From: Thermomonas sp. HDW16
Lineage (GTDB): Bacteria > Pseudomonadota > Gammaproteobacteria > Xanthomonadales > Xanthomonadaceae
DNA: 64,000 bases
NCBI RefSeq assembly: GCF_011302915.1
Contig: NZ_CP049872.1
Span: 2,294,001 to 2,358,000 of the forward strand
Direction of reading: 5' to 3'
Below are positions 45,340 through 54,695 of this stretch, piece after piece. Below the pieces are notes generated by a model that saw only the letters and a list, made by a program, of their open reading frames with translations, ran no database searches and was not told the origin of the DNA. Position 1 is the first letter of the stretch. Each line of letters opens with the position of its first letter. The position numbers were made by a program, and so were the translations under genes.

Positions 45340-45990
45340 TTACAGCGCCCGATGCACCGCTTCGCCGAACAGCGCGGTGTGATGGCTGCAATCGTTCAAG
45401 CGCACCACGTCTAGTGACTCCACGCTACCGCCTTCCAGCAGGTTGAGCGTGGTGGGCGCCTGGCGGAACGTCCACAGCTTCGACAGCGGGATGCCGAGCA
45501 CGCGGCACAGCAGCACACGGTTCACCGCATCGTGGGCGACGACCAGCAAGGTGCCGTCTTCGCCCAGGCCGGCGCAGGCGCGGGCGAAGGCAGGCCAGGC
45601 GCGATCGAGCACCTGTTGCAACGATTCGCCGCCCTCGCCCGGCATCTGCACCGTATCCGGGGCATCGCGCCAGGCGGTGAGGCGCTCGGGATCGCGCTCG
45701 CGAATCTCGCTGGCCAGCAGGCCTTCCCACTCGCCATGGCCGATTTCCATCAAGCCGCCATCGAACATCAGCTGCGCGGCACGCGCTTCGCCCAGCGCCA
45801 GCTCCGCCGTACGGCGTGCGCGCGACAGCGGCGAGGCGATGGCGCGGTCGATCTGCACTTCGCGCAGGCGTTGGCCCAGCGCAGTGGCCTGGGCGATACC
45901 GACTTCCGACAGCGGGATGTCTTCCTGGCCCTGGTAACGGCCTTCGGCATTCCACGGGGTTTCGCCGTGGCGGGCGAGCAGGATTCGCAT
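45340..45990 (-). CDS. Histidine-phosphatase family (phosphoglycerate-mutase-like) protein
   Basis: This is a 216-residue phosphatase. The catalytic RHG motif is near the start (LLARHGETPWNAEGRYQGQEDIPLS), and the second His is in VVAHDAVNRVLL. It is similar in size to GpmB and CobC; the exact substrate (phosphosugar, alpha-ribazole phosphate or other) cannot be told. No cobalamin genes are nearby. It probably heads the folC transcript. It is divergent from the DUF3224 gene. Confidence 0.85.
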   Translation of the reverse strand: MRILLARHGETPWNAEGRYQGQEDIPLSEVGIAQATALGQRLREVQIDRAIASPLSRARRTAELALGEARAAQLMFDGGLMEIGHGEWEGLLASEIRERDPERLTAWRDAPDTVQMPGEGGESLQQVLDRAWPAFARACAGLGEDGTLLVVAHDAVNRVLLCRVLGIPLSKLWTFRQAPTTLNLLEGGSVESLDVVRLNDCSHHTALFGEAVHRAL

Positions 45991-46092
45991 GCGGTGCGTT
46001 CGCGTCGTTTGTTGCGGTGCACCAGCCTAGCAGTTCGACTGCCGTTTTACCCGGTTGCGGTAGGCTGGACAGCCATCCAGGAGGTGCCATCG

Positions 46093-46485
46093 ATGCAGGC
46101 CAAGGGCGAATTCGAGGTCAAGCGCATTCCGCAGGACGAACTGGATATCGGCGGCGGCGCCAGCGTGGGCCATTCGCGCTTCGACAAGCGCTTCCACGGG
46201 CCGCTGGATGCGAGCAGCGTGGTGCATATGCTGGCGGTGATGTCGCCGGTGCCGGGTTCCGGCGCATACGTGGCGATCGAGCGCATCGAAGGCACGCTGG
46301 ACGGGCGCAAGGGCAGTTTCTTCGCCCAGCACAACGGCATCATGGATCGCGGCAAGCCCTCGCTGGACCTGACAGTGGTGCCGGATACCGGTACCGATGA
46401 ACTGGTTGGCCTGCGCGGACGCATCGCCATCGACATCGTCGACGGCAAGCACTTCTACACCTTCGACTACGACTTCCGCGACTGA
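46093..46485 (+). CDS. DUF3224 family protein
   Basis: This is a 130-residue protein forming a single beta-rich domain: AKGEFEVKRIPQDEL, then GASVGHSRFDKRFHGPLDA, FFAQHNGIMDRGKPS and HFYTFDYDF. It matches DUF3224, a lipocalin/allene-oxide-cyclase-like barrel of unknown role. GAGGTG lies before the ATG. It ends at a bidirectional hairpin. Confidence 0.82.
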   Translation: MQAKGEFEVKRIPQDELDIGGGASVGHSRFDKRFHGPLDASSVVHMLAVMSPVPGSGAYVAIERIEGTLDGRKGSFFAQHNGIMDRGKPSLDLTVVPDTGTDELVGLRGRIAIDIVDGKHFYTFDYDFRD

Positions 46486-46499
46486 GCCATCGCGCAAAC

Positions 46500-46528
46500 G
46501 GAAACGCCGGCACGAGGCCGGCGTTTCC
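46500..46528. terminator. Bidirectional hairpin between DUF3224 and S46 peptidase genes
   Basis: A 12-base perfect stem (GGAAACGCCGGC) with a five-base loop (ACGAG) lies 15 bases after DUF3224 and 24 bases after the convergent peptidase gene. The T-run is short, three bases within the arm. Confidence 0.75.
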
Positions 46529-46551
46529 ATGTCACGCAGTACGCGACCGCA

Positions 46552-48726
46552 TCACTTCTTCGGTGCGACGCCCATTTCCTTGAGCAGCTGCGGCGCAGGC
46601 ATCACTTCCTGCATGATCCAGCGCATGTAGCGCTGGTCGACCGAGATCATGCGGGTCATCACCGGGTCGAACACCCAGTTGCTGGACACCGATTCGATGT
46701 TGCCGTCGAACGCCAGCCCGACCAGCTTGCCCTGCGCGTCCAGCACCGGCGAACCGGAATTGCCGCCGGTGATGTCCAGATCGGACAGGAAGTTCACCGG
46801 CACGGTGCCCAGGCGCTTGTCGGCCAAACCGCTGTAGCGCTTGGCCTTCACCGCATCGAGCAACGCCTTCGGATTGTCGAACGGATCGGCGCCGGTTTCC
46901 TTGGCGGCGACCTGCTCCAGCAGGGTGAACGGCTGCTGCACGCTGCCATCGAGCTTGGTGTAGCCCTTGACGTTGCCGAAGGTGATGCGCAGCGAGGAAT
47001 TGGCATCCGGATAGACGAACTCGCCCTTGCTCTTCTTGTAGTCCGCCACGGCCTGCAGGAAGACCGGGCGCGCCTGCAGGGCCTGGCCGCGTTCGATCTT
47101 GGCCTGCTGCTCCATCTGCAACATGGTCGGCATCACCGCCACTGCGTACTGGATGGCCGGGTCGGTGCTGGCTTCAAAGGCGGCCTTGTCGGCCTTGAAC
47201 CACTTCAGGCGTTCCTCGGTGCTGCCCAGTGTGGTGCCGTCCAGGCGCTTCAGCGCGGCATCCACTGCCGACTTGTCGCTGCCGCCCAGCCATTTATCCA
47301 AAGCCGCGACGCGCTGGCCAGTAGGCAGTTGCGCGTAACGCTCCAGCCAGTAGGCCTGCAGCTGGCGATCCATCGCCGGCACGTAACGGCGCTCCATCTG
47401 CTTCAGGCTGCCCTCGATGCCGGGCAGGTCGCGCTCCTGGTAGCCGCTTTCGCGCTCGGCGTTCGGCTTGGCGTTCTCGATGGCCAATCGGTACAGATTG
47501 ACGGCGGTGCCCAGCACGCTGGTGCGGTTGAACATGCCGACCACCAGGTCGCGCTCCTGGGTGCGTTTGTCCTGTTCGACCATGGCCTCCAGCGCGGCAT
47601 GCGCCGCCAGTGCCGCCTGGCCCTTGTCGCCCTGCGCGCGCAGCCACGCCAGCACTGCCGCTTCCTCGCGGCGTTTGATGCCGAGTACGTCATTGCGCGC
47701 GAAACCTTCCAGCTGGCCTTCGTAGTTCTTGCTGGTGTTGTTCCAGCCGGCCATGTTGTTGGCGTACTTCACCGCGATGTCGGGGTTGGTCTTGCCGGCA
47801 GCCGCGACCAATGCGATCTGGTCCTTGTACGCCTTGGCGATGGCCGGATAACGCCAGTCCTGGGTGTTCTGGAACTCCGCCACCAGTGCGTAACGATCGG
47901 TGCGGCCCGGATAGCCCGCGACCATCACGAAATCGCCCGCACCCAGCGGCTTGTCGGCGATCTTCAGCCAGTGCTTGGGCTGGTAGGGCACGTTGTCCTT
48001 GCTGAACGCGGCCGGCTTGCCGTCCTTGCCCACGTAGGCGCGATAGAACGAGAAATCGCCGGTGTGGCGCGGCCACATCCAGTTGTCGATATCACCGCCG
48101 AACTTGCCCACGCTGCCGGGCGGTGCATAGGCCAGGCGCACGTCCTTGATCTCGATGTTCTTGAACAGGCGGTAGGTGTTGCCGCCCATGAAGCTGTACA
48201 CGCGGCAGCGGAAACCGGCTTCGGCTTCGCAATCGCCGGTGAGCTTCTTCTCGAAGTCGTCCAGCGCGTCGCTGCGCTTGAGCGGATCGTTGCCGGCCGC
48301 CGCCATCGCCGCCTTGGCCTGCGCGGTGACATCGGTGATTTCGTCCAGCACGTAGATGCGCGCGTTCGGGCCGGCCGACAGCTCATCGCCATACGTCGGT
48401 GCGTTGAAGCCGTCCTTGATCAGGTTCTTCTCGGCGGTGGAATTCAACTGGATCGCGCCGTACGCGCAGTGATGGTTGGTCGCCACCAGCCCCTGCGGGG
48501 AGACGAAGCTCGCGGTGCAACCACCCAGCGAGACCACCGCGCCCATCGGGTCGCCGGTGAGGTTCGCCAGCTGCTTCGGATCCAGCTTCAGGCCAGCCGC
48601 CTTCAGCGGTCCGGCGATTCCCGGCAACTGCTGCGGCACCCACATGCCCTCGCCCGCGCTTGCGGAGAGTGCGATTCCCATCGTTGCCACGGCGATTCCC
48701 GTGGCCAGCATCGTCTTGCGCATCAT
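46552..48726 (-). CDS. S46 family dipeptidyl-peptidase (DPP7-like), copy A
   Basis: This is a 724-residue secreted serine exopeptidase with a signal peptide (MLATGIAVATMGIALSASA). The chymotrypsin-like site is split by a helical domain: His in VATNHHCAYGAI, Asp in the MWPRHTGDFSFYRAYVGKDG region, and Ser in TGGNSGSPVLDAQG. S46 enzymes remove dipeptides from protein N-termini in the periplasm. The P1-selecting position, 18 residues after the Ser, is Gly (LAFDGN), as in DPP7, which prefers hydrophobic residues. It lies 58 bases downstream of its paralogue. Confidence 0.92.
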   Translation of the reverse strand: MMRKTMLATGIAVATMGIALSASAGEGMWVPQQLPGIAGPLKAAGLKLDPKQLANLTGDPMGAVVSLGGCTASFVSPQGLVATNHHCAYGAIQLNSTAEKNLIKDGFNAPTYGDELSAGPNARIYVLDEITDVTAQAKAAMAAAGNDPLKRSDALDDFEKKLTGDCEAEAGFRCRVYSFMGGNTYRLFKNIEIKDVRLAYAPPGSVGKFGGDIDNWMWPRHTGDFSFYRAYVGKDGKPAAFSKDNVPYQPKHWLKIADKPLGAGDFVMVAGYPGRTDRYALVAEFQNTQDWRYPAIAKAYKDQIALVAAAGKTNPDIAVKYANNMAGWNNTSKNYEGQLEGFARNDVLGIKRREEAAVLAWLRAQGDKGQAALAAHAALEAMVEQDKRTQERDLVVGMFNRTSVLGTAVNLYRLAIENAKPNAERESGYQERDLPGIEGSLKQMERRYVPAMDRQLQAYWLERYAQLPTGQRVAALDKWLGGSDKSAVDAALKRLDGTTLGSTEERLKWFKADKAAFEASTDPAIQYAVAVMPTMLQMEQQAKIERGQALQARPVFLQAVADYKKSKGEFVYPDANSSLRITFGNVKGYTKLDGSVQQPFTLLEQVAAKETGADPFDNPKALLDAVKAKRYSGLADKRLGTVPVNFLSDLDITGGNSGSPVLDAQGKLVGLAFDGNIESVSSNWVFDPVMTRMISVDQRYMRWIMQEVMPAPQLLKEMGVAPKK

Positions 48727-48784
48727 CGTTTCCTTTCGGTTCGTGTTCAGTCGTGCATGTATCGTCGCCGGCTCGAATGCGTGT

Positions 48785-50935
48785 TCATTCGGCCGGCAGG
48801 TTCATTTCCTTCAGCAGCTGCGGCGCCGGATACACCTTGGCCAGCAGCCAGCGCAGGTAACGCATGTCGACGTGGATCGCGCGCTTGTAACGCGGGTCGA
48901 ACATCCAGCTGGCGCTGACCGCCTCCCAGTTGCTGTCGAAGTTCAGGCCGATCAGCTTGCCGTTCGCGTCCAGTACCGGCGAGCCGGAATTGCCGCCGGT
49001 GGTGTCCAGGTTGGTCATGAAATCGACCGTCTGCGTCTTCAGCGTCGGATCGATCGTGCTGCCGAAATCGCCCTTGGCGATGGCGTCGAGCAGCGGCTTC
49101 GGCGCGTCGAACGGTTCCACGCCGGTGTTCTTCTCGACGATGCCGGCGACCGTGGTCAACGGGCGATAGTCCATGCCGTCGCGCGGGCTGAGCGGACTGA
49201 CCTTGCCGTAGCTGACGCGCAAGGTGGAATTCGCATCCGGATATACCGCGCGGCCCTGCGAATTGCGGTAGCCGATCAGCGCCTTCATGTAGGCCGGGCG
49301 CAGGCGCAAGAGTTCACCGCTGCGCTGCTTCCCCTCCTCTTCCAGCCGCAGCAAGGCCGGCTGCAAGGTGGCCGCCGCCTTGAGCAGGCTGTCGTTGGAT
49401 GTCGAAAGCGTCGCGGCATCGGTCTTCATCGCGGCCAGTCGATCCGATTCATTGCCGAGTTTGGTGCCCGCGTACAAGGCATCGAGGCGCGTCTTCGCTT
49501 CCGCCGCGTTGCGGCCGAACACCGCGTCGAATTCGGCGATGCGCTGCGTCGCCGGCAGCGCGAAATAACGCTGCAACGCATACATCAGTACGGCCTTTTC
49601 GACATCCGGGTCGTAGCGGCGCTGCAGCTGCTTGAGGCTGCCTTCGATCAAGGCTTCGTCGCGCTGCTGGTAACCGGATTCGCGTTGCGCATCAGGTTTG
49701 CCGCGCTCCAGCGCCAACCGCTGCAGGGTGGAAGCCGAGCCGATCAGGCCGGTGCGCAGGAACGGCAGGATGAAGTCGCGTTCGCGCATCGCTTCCGCGG
49801 CATCCAGCTGCGCCTGCATCGCGCGGATGTCGGCCTGCGCGGTGGCGGCGTTGGGCTGCTTCGCCAGCCACGCCAGCATCGCCGCTTCGTCGGCAGCACG
49901 TACGCGCACCGCATCGCTGCGACGCAGGCCGTCGAGCTCGCCCTGCGCGCGCTTCAGCGTGTTCTTCTGCCCGGCCACGGTGGAGGCGTACAGCACCTCC
50001 TTGGTCTTGTTGCCGGCGGTGGCGGTTTCGATCGTCTTGATCAGGCCGCCGACCACATCGACGCGGGTCGGCAACAACCAGTCGATCTGGCTGGCGAATT
50101 CCGATGCGGTGCGATGGCGGAACGTGCGCCCCGGATAACCCGCGACCATCGCGAAATCGCCCGCCTTCACCGGTGCGGTGGAGACGGTGAGATGCGCTGG
50201 CGGCGCGTACGGCACGTTGTCCGGCGAATACGCGGCCGGCTTGCCGTCCTTGCCGACATAGGCGCGATAGAACGTGAAATCGCCGGTGTGGCGCGGCCAC
50301 ATGAAGTTGTCGATCTCGTCGCCGTAATTGCCGATCGCGCGCGGCGGTGCGTAGACCAGGCGAATGTCCTTCAGCTCAAGCTGCTTGATCAGGTAGAACT
50401 CGCTGCCGTAGTACATGTCGACCACGCTGCAGCGGTAGCTCGCGTCCTGTTCGCAGGCCGCGACTGCCGTCTTTTCCGCAGCATCGACCGCATCGAAGTA
50501 GGCGCGGCCGGTCTTGCCCTTGGCATCGACCAAGATGCGGTCTGTCACGTTATCGAAGCCCACCGTCACCCATATCCGCGCCGCGGGGCCAGCGGAAGGC
50601 TCATCGGCCATGCTCGCGGCGATGAAGCCGTCCTGGATCAGGTTGCGCTCCGCGGTGGAATTCAGCTGGATCGCGCCGAGTGCGCAGTGATGATTGGTCA
50701 CCACCAGCCCTTGCGGGGACACGAAGCTGGCGGTGCAGCCGCCGAGCGATACCACCGCGCTCATCGGTGCCTTGGTCAGGTCGGCCAGGTCGGCCGGATT
50801 GCCCTTGAAACCCGCGGCCTTCAGTTCCTTGGCCAGTTGCGGCAACTGGGACGGCATCCACATGCCTTCGTCGGCCTGCGCGTGCCCGCAGGCAAGGCCA
50901 AGCAGGATGGCGGCGGGCAACATACGGTAGCGCAT
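48785..50935 (-). CDS. S46 family dipeptidyl-peptidase, copy B
   Basis: This is a 716-residue paralogue of the next gene, with the same layout: signal peptide (MLPAAILLGLACGHAQA), His in VVTNHHCALGAI, Asp in MWPRHTGDFTFYRAYVGKDG and Ser in TGGNSGSPVLDANG. At the P1-selecting position it has Ser (LNFDSN) instead of the Gly of copy A or the Arg of the acidic-specific DPP11. Cleavage preference is therefore likely to differ between the two copies. Transcription of both from one promoter upstream of 50935 is plausible. Confidence 0.92.
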   Translation of the reverse strand: MRYRMLPAAILLGLACGHAQADEGMWMPSQLPQLAKELKAAGFKGNPADLADLTKAPMSAVVSLGGCTASFVSPQGLVVTNHHCALGAIQLNSTAERNLIQDGFIAASMADEPSAGPAARIWVTVGFDNVTDRILVDAKGKTGRAYFDAVDAAEKTAVAACEQDASYRCSVVDMYYGSEFYLIKQLELKDIRLVYAPPRAIGNYGDEIDNFMWPRHTGDFTFYRAYVGKDGKPAAYSPDNVPYAPPAHLTVSTAPVKAGDFAMVAGYPGRTFRHRTASEFASQIDWLLPTRVDVVGGLIKTIETATAGNKTKEVLYASTVAGQKNTLKRAQGELDGLRRSDAVRVRAADEAAMLAWLAKQPNAATAQADIRAMQAQLDAAEAMRERDFILPFLRTGLIGSASTLQRLALERGKPDAQRESGYQQRDEALIEGSLKQLQRRYDPDVEKAVLMYALQRYFALPATQRIAEFDAVFGRNAAEAKTRLDALYAGTKLGNESDRLAAMKTDAATLSTSNDSLLKAAATLQPALLRLEEEGKQRSGELLRLRPAYMKALIGYRNSQGRAVYPDANSTLRVSYGKVSPLSPRDGMDYRPLTTVAGIVEKNTGVEPFDAPKPLLDAIAKGDFGSTIDPTLKTQTVDFMTNLDTTGGNSGSPVLDANGKLIGLNFDSNWEAVSASWMFDPRYKRAIHVDMRYLRWLLAKVYPAPQLLKEMNLPAE

Positions 50936-51077
50936 TCAACAACTCCGGCGGTTCGGCTACTTTCGATTAGACCATCCCACTGCAGTTTCGACCTGTGCCC
51001 GGAGTCATGCCGGTCACGTGGAGTTCGGCTGGCGGTAAAATGGCGGTCTATTCCGAGCGTGACCGAAGGACGGGACG

Positions 51078-52115
51078 ATGTCGCAGAACACCATGCGGGC
51101 GCTGGTCAAGCGCGAAGCAACAAAGGGCATCTGGATGGAAGAAGTTCCAGTACCCACGCCCGGCCCCAACGAAGTGCTGATCAAGCTGGAGAAGACCGCG
51201 ATCTGCGGCACCGACCTGCACATCTACCTGTGGGACGAGTGGAGCCAACGCACGATCAAGCCGGGCCTGGTGATCGGCCATGAATTCGTCGGCCGCATCG
51301 TGGAGATCGGCCCGGGCGTGTCCGGCTACCAGCTCGGGCAGCGCGTCAGCGCCGAAGGCCACATCGTCTGCGGCCATTGCCGCAACTGCCGCGCCGGCAA
51401 GCAGCACCTGTGCCCGAACACGGTCGGCATCGGCGTGAACCGCAATGGCGCGTTCGCCGAATACATCGTGATGCCGGCATCGAACCTGTGGCCGATCCCC
51501 GACCAGATCCCGAGCGAATTGGCCGCGTTCTTCGATCCCTACGGGAACGCCGCGCACTGCGCACTTGAGTTCGATGTCGTGGGCGAGGACGTGTTGATCA
51601 CCGGTGCTGGCCCGATCGGGATCATTGCTGCCGGCATCTGCAAGCACATCGGCGCACGCAACGTGGTGGTCACCGACATCAACGATTACCGACTCAAGCT
51701 GGCCGCCGACATGGGCGCGACCCGCGTGGTCAACGTCGCCAATACCTCGCTCAAGGAGGTGATGGCCGACCTGCACATGGAAGGCTTCGACGTGGGCCTG
51801 GAGATGAGCGGCAACCCGCGCGCCTTCAACGACATGCTCGACTGCATGTACAACGGCGGCAAGATCGCGATGCTCGGCATCATGCCCAACGGTGCCGGCA
51901 TCGACTGGGACAAGGTGATCTTCAAGGGCCTGACCCTGCAGGGCATCTATGGCCGGCGCATGTACGAGACCTGGTACAAGATGACGCAATTGATCTTGTC
52001 CGGCTTCCCGCTGGGCAAGGTACTGACCCATCAACTGCCGATCGACGACTTCCAGAAAGGCTTCGAGCTGATGGAAGGCGGCAAGTCGGGCAAGGTCGTG
52101 TTGAGTTGGAACTGA
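51078..52115 (+). CDS. tdh: L-threonine 3-dehydrogenase
   Basis: This is a 345-residue zinc alcohol-dehydrogenase-family enzyme that oxidises threonine to 2-amino-3-ketobutyrate with NAD. Catalytic zinc ligands lie in ICGTDLHIY and GHEFVG; the structural-zinc cysteines are in [15 protein letters not shown]; the NAD fold is [12 protein letters not shown]. Length is typical. It is followed after eight bases by kbl, the next step. The 142-base gap upstream (50936-51077) divides it from the divergent peptidase genes. Confidence 0.96.
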   Translation: MSQNTMRALVKREATKGIWMEEVPVPTPGPNEVLIKLEKTAICGTDLHIYLWDEWSQRTIKPGLVIGHEFVGRIVEIGPGVSGYQLGQRVSAEGHIVCGHCRNCRAGKQHLCPNTVGIGVNRNGAFAEYIVMPASNLWPIPDQIPSELAAFFDPYGNAAHCALEFDVVGEDVLITGAGPIGIIAAGICKHIGARNVVVTDINDYRLKLAADMGATRVVNVANTSLKEVMADLHMEGFDVGLEMSGNPRAFNDMLDCMYNGGKIAMLGIMPNGAGIDWDKVIFKGLTLQGIYGRRMYETWYKMTQLILSGFPLGKVLTHQLPIDDFQKGFELMEGGKSGKVVLSWN

Positions 52116-52123
52116 GGACGATC

Positions 52124-53317
52124 ATGAGCCTGACCGAACGCTACGCCACCACCCTCGACGAAATCCGCGACGCCGGCCTGTTCAAGTCCGAGCGCATCAT
52201 CACTTCACCGCAGTCGGCCGAGATCGAACTGGTCGATGGCCGCAAGGTGCTGAACTTCTGCGCCAACAACTACCTGGGGCTGGCCGACCATCCGGACATC
52301 ATCGCCGCGGCGAAGGATGCACTGGATACGCATGGCTTCGGCATGGCATCGGTGCGCTTCATCTGCGGCACCCAGGATCTGCACAAGCAGCTGGAGGCGA
52401 CCATCGCCGAGTTCTTCGGCACCGAGGACACCATCCTCTACGCCGCCTGCTTCGATGCCAACGGCGGTCTGTTCGAGCCGCTGCTGGACGAGCACGACGC
52501 GATCATCAGCGATGCGCTCAACCATGCCTCGATCATCGATGGCGTGCGCCTGTGCAAGGCCAAGCGCTACCGCTACGCCAACTGCGACATGGCCGATCTG
52601 GAAAAGCAGTTGCAGCAGGCCAAGGACGATGGCGCGCGCACCATCATGATCACCACCGATGGCGTGTTCTCGATGGATGGCTTCATCGCGCCACTGGACG
52701 AAATCACCACGCTGGCGAAGAAGTACGGCGCACTGGTGCACATCGACGAATGCCATGCCACCGGCTTCCTCGGTGCCACCGGCCGCGGCAGCGCCGAAGT
52801 GAAGGGCGTGCTGGACAAGATCGACATCTTCACCGGCACCCTGGGCAAGGCGATGGGCGGCGCACTGGGTGGCTTCACCACCGCGAAGCGCGAAGTCATC
52901 GAACTGTTGCGCCAGCGTTCGCGTCCCTACCTGTTCTCCAATTCGCTGCCGCCGCACGTGGTGGCCGCCGGCATCAAGGCGTTCGACATGCTGTCGTCAG
53001 CCGGCGAGCTGCGTGAGCGCCTGCGCGAAAACACCACCTACTTCCGCGAACGCATGACAGCGGCCGGCTTCGACATCAAGCCGGGTGTGCATCCGATCAG
53101 CCCGGTGATGCTGTACGACGCGCCGCTGGCACAACAGTTCGCCACGCGGCTGCTGGAAGAAGGCATCTACGCGATCGGCTTCTTCTTCCCGGTGGTGGCG
53201 AAGGGCCAGGCGCGCATCCGCACGCAGATGAGTGCGGCGCATACGCGCGAGCACTTGGATCGGGCGATCGACGCGTTCATCCGCATCGGCCACGAACTGG
53301 GCGTGCTGAAAAACTGA
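52124..53317 (+). CDS. kbl: Glycine C-acetyltransferase (2-amino-3-ketobutyrate CoA ligase)
   Basis: This is a 397-residue PLP enzyme of the alpha-oxoamine synthase family. It splits aminoketobutyrate with CoA into glycine and acetyl-CoA. PLP-site markers are the HASIIDG motif, [12 protein letters not shown] and the Schiff-base Lys in [11 protein letters not shown]. The ATG at 52124 ([15 protein letters not shown]) follows GAGGA in the tdh stop region. The operon tdh-kbl is standard. Confidence 0.96.
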   Translation: MSLTERYATTLDEIRDAGLFKSERIITSPQSAEIELVDGRKVLNFCANNYLGLADHPDIIAAAKDALDTHGFGMASVRFICGTQDLHKQLEATIAEFFGTEDTILYAACFDANGGLFEPLLDEHDAIISDALNHASIIDGVRLCKAKRYRYANCDMADLEKQLQQAKDDGARTIMITTDGVFSMDGFIAPLDEITTLAKKYGALVHIDECHATGFLGATGRGSAEVKGVLDKIDIFTGTLGKAMGGALGGFTTAKREVIELLRQRSRPYLFSNSLPPHVVAAGIKAFDMLSSAGELRERLRENTTYFRERMTAAGFDIKPGVHPISPVMLYDAPLAQQFATRLLEEGIYAIGFFFPVVAKGQARIRTQMSAAHTREHLDRAIDAFIRIGHELGVLKN

Positions 53318-53321
53318 GGGC

Positions 53322-54053
53322 TCAGTCGCCGCCCAGCGCGGCGACTTCCTCGACGGTCAATTCGCGCCACTGCCCTTTCGGCAGATCGCCGAGTTGCAAG
53401 TCGCCGATGGCGATGCGGATCAGGCGCAGCACGCCGATATCGAGCGCGGCTAGCAATCGGCGAATCTGCCGATTGCGGCCTTCGTCCAGCACGATCGCAA
53501 GCCATGCGTTTTTCTCACCTGCACGCAGAAGCTCGACGGATTTCGCGCGCATGCTGACGCCATCGCACTCGAAGCCGTCGCGCAGCACACGTAGCAGTGC
53601 GTCATCCGGAATGCAGTCCACCTGCACGTGGTAGGTCTTGTCCGGCCCGGTTTCGGGATCGGTAATGCGCGCCGCCCACGCCGGATCGTTGCTGAACAGC
53701 AACAAGCCCTCGCTGGCCTTGTCCAATCGCCCAACCGGCGCAATGAACCCGATATCCGCACCATCGAAACAGCGATACACGGTATCGCGGCCTTGTTCGT
53801 CACGCAGAGTCGTGACCAGCCCACGCGGTTTGTTGAGCATCAGATAACGCCGCATTACGGCAACGACCTTCGCACCATCGATCGCGATGCTTGCATGCTG
53901 CGCATCGGTCGCATGCCGTGGATCCCGGATCACCCGCCCGTCGAGCCGGACGCGGCCATCCCGGATCAGCCGTTCCGCCTCGCTGCGCGAACACAATCCG
54001 CGCTTGGACAACACGCGCGCCAACCCGTAGCGGGCGGTTTCCTTGCCGGTCAT
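53322..54053 (-). CDS. RsuA/RluB-family pseudouridine synthase
   Basis: This is a 243-residue rRNA-modifying enzyme. An N-terminal S4 domain (LARVLSKRGLCSRSEAERLIRDGRVRLDG) precedes the catalytic domain, whose Asp lies in GRLDKASEGLLLFSND. The closing RNRQIRRLLAALD is typical of the RsuA/RluB/RluE/RluF group. Which uridine is modified cannot be told; RluE-like or RluB-like activity on 23S rRNA is plausible. It is convergent with kbl (four-base gap). Confidence 0.88.
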   Translation of the reverse strand: MTGKETARYGLARVLSKRGLCSRSEAERLIRDGRVRLDGRVIRDPRHATDAQHASIAIDGAKVVAVMRRYLMLNKPRGLVTTLRDEQGRDTVYRCFDGADIGFIAPVGRLDKASEGLLLFSNDPAWAARITDPETGPDKTYHVQVDCIPDDALLRVLRDGFECDGVSMRAKSVELLRAGEKNAWLAIVLDEGRNRQIRRLLAALDIGVLRLIRIAIGDLQLGDLPKGQWRELTVEEVAALGGD

Positions 54054-54071
54054 GCGACCGGATCCGTCGCG

Positions 54072-54572
54072 TCAGTTGGACGGCTTGACGGCATCCGCAG
54101 GCGGCGCCTGTGTCGTCGACGCAGCATCCTTGTTCCCGACCACACGCACGCCACGCGATTTCATCCAGGCGTCGAACTCGTCCGCCGTCATCCGCTTGCC
54201 ATTCTGGGTCATGTCGAAGCGCCAGGGCGTGTTGTCGAATGCGGTCTTGGGCTTGTAGGCAGCGGGATTGTTGGGGTCAACCAAGCTGCCGGCGGGTCTG
54301 GCATTGGCGATCGCACGGCAACCGTCCTGGCGAATCCGCAACAACACACTATCGACCGATAACGCTTCATCAAAGGCCTGCGACAGTACGCCACTCGCGC
54401 CCCCCAGTTGGGTTGTCGCAGGAGACAGTTCGATCGCCACCGGGGAAAGCACGGTGGGACGCACCGGCATCGCCACCATCAGGTCGCTGCTGCAGTTGGT
54501 GCTCGCCTGCGCGAACGAAACCATCGGAAATGCGAACAGGAACAACGCAACAAGCACACGACGTATCGACAT
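54072..54572 (-). CDS. Exported protein of unknown function
   Basis: This is a 166-residue protein with a cleavable signal (RRVLVALFLFAFPMVSFA) and two cysteines that could pair. A segment of near-repetitive Ser/Pro/Ala strands precedes the C-terminal motif TQNGKRMTADEFDAWMKSRGVRV, seen in other short exported proteins of this family of bacteria, and a Thr/Pro-rich tail. No function was recognised. The start at 54572 was preferred because GGGGA lies nearby; 54584 is an alternative. It lies 18 bases upstream of the pseudouridine synthase gene. Confidence 0.6.
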   Translation of the reverse strand: MSIRRVLVALFLFAFPMVSFAQASTNCSSDLMVAMPVRPTVLSPVAIELSPATTQLGGASGVLSQAFDEALSVDSVLLRIRQDGCRAIANARPAGSLVDPNNPAAYKPKTAFDNTPWRFDMTQNGKRMTADEFDAWMKSRGVRVVGNKDAASTTQAPPADAVKPSN

Positions 54573-54640
54573 GTAGATCCCCATGAGTTGTCGGCAGTGT
54601 AGGCGGTCGGATGCGCAAGTCGCAATTCTCGAGTCGCATA

Positions 54641-54672
54641 AAAACGAAGCCCGGCACAAGGCCGGGCTTCGT
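54641..54672 (-). terminator. Rho-independent terminator of the OmpA-family gene
   Basis: A 12-base perfect stem (ACGAAGCCCGGC and complement) with loop ACAAG ends, on the minus strand, in a run of four T. It is 24 bases downstream of the OmpA-family stop codon. Confidence 0.9.
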
Positions 54673-54695
54673 GTATTGCAGAACCGACAGCCGGA

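Noticed and set aside
48476..51283. A 935-codon plus-strand open frame
   Set aside because: It runs antisense through an S46 peptidase gene and into tdh in a wrong frame; composition is shadow-like.
53315..53332. A short CTGAG-GG-CTCAG hairpin after kbl
   Set aside because: The stem is only five base pairs, overlaps the stop codon and has no T-run, so it was not called a terminator.
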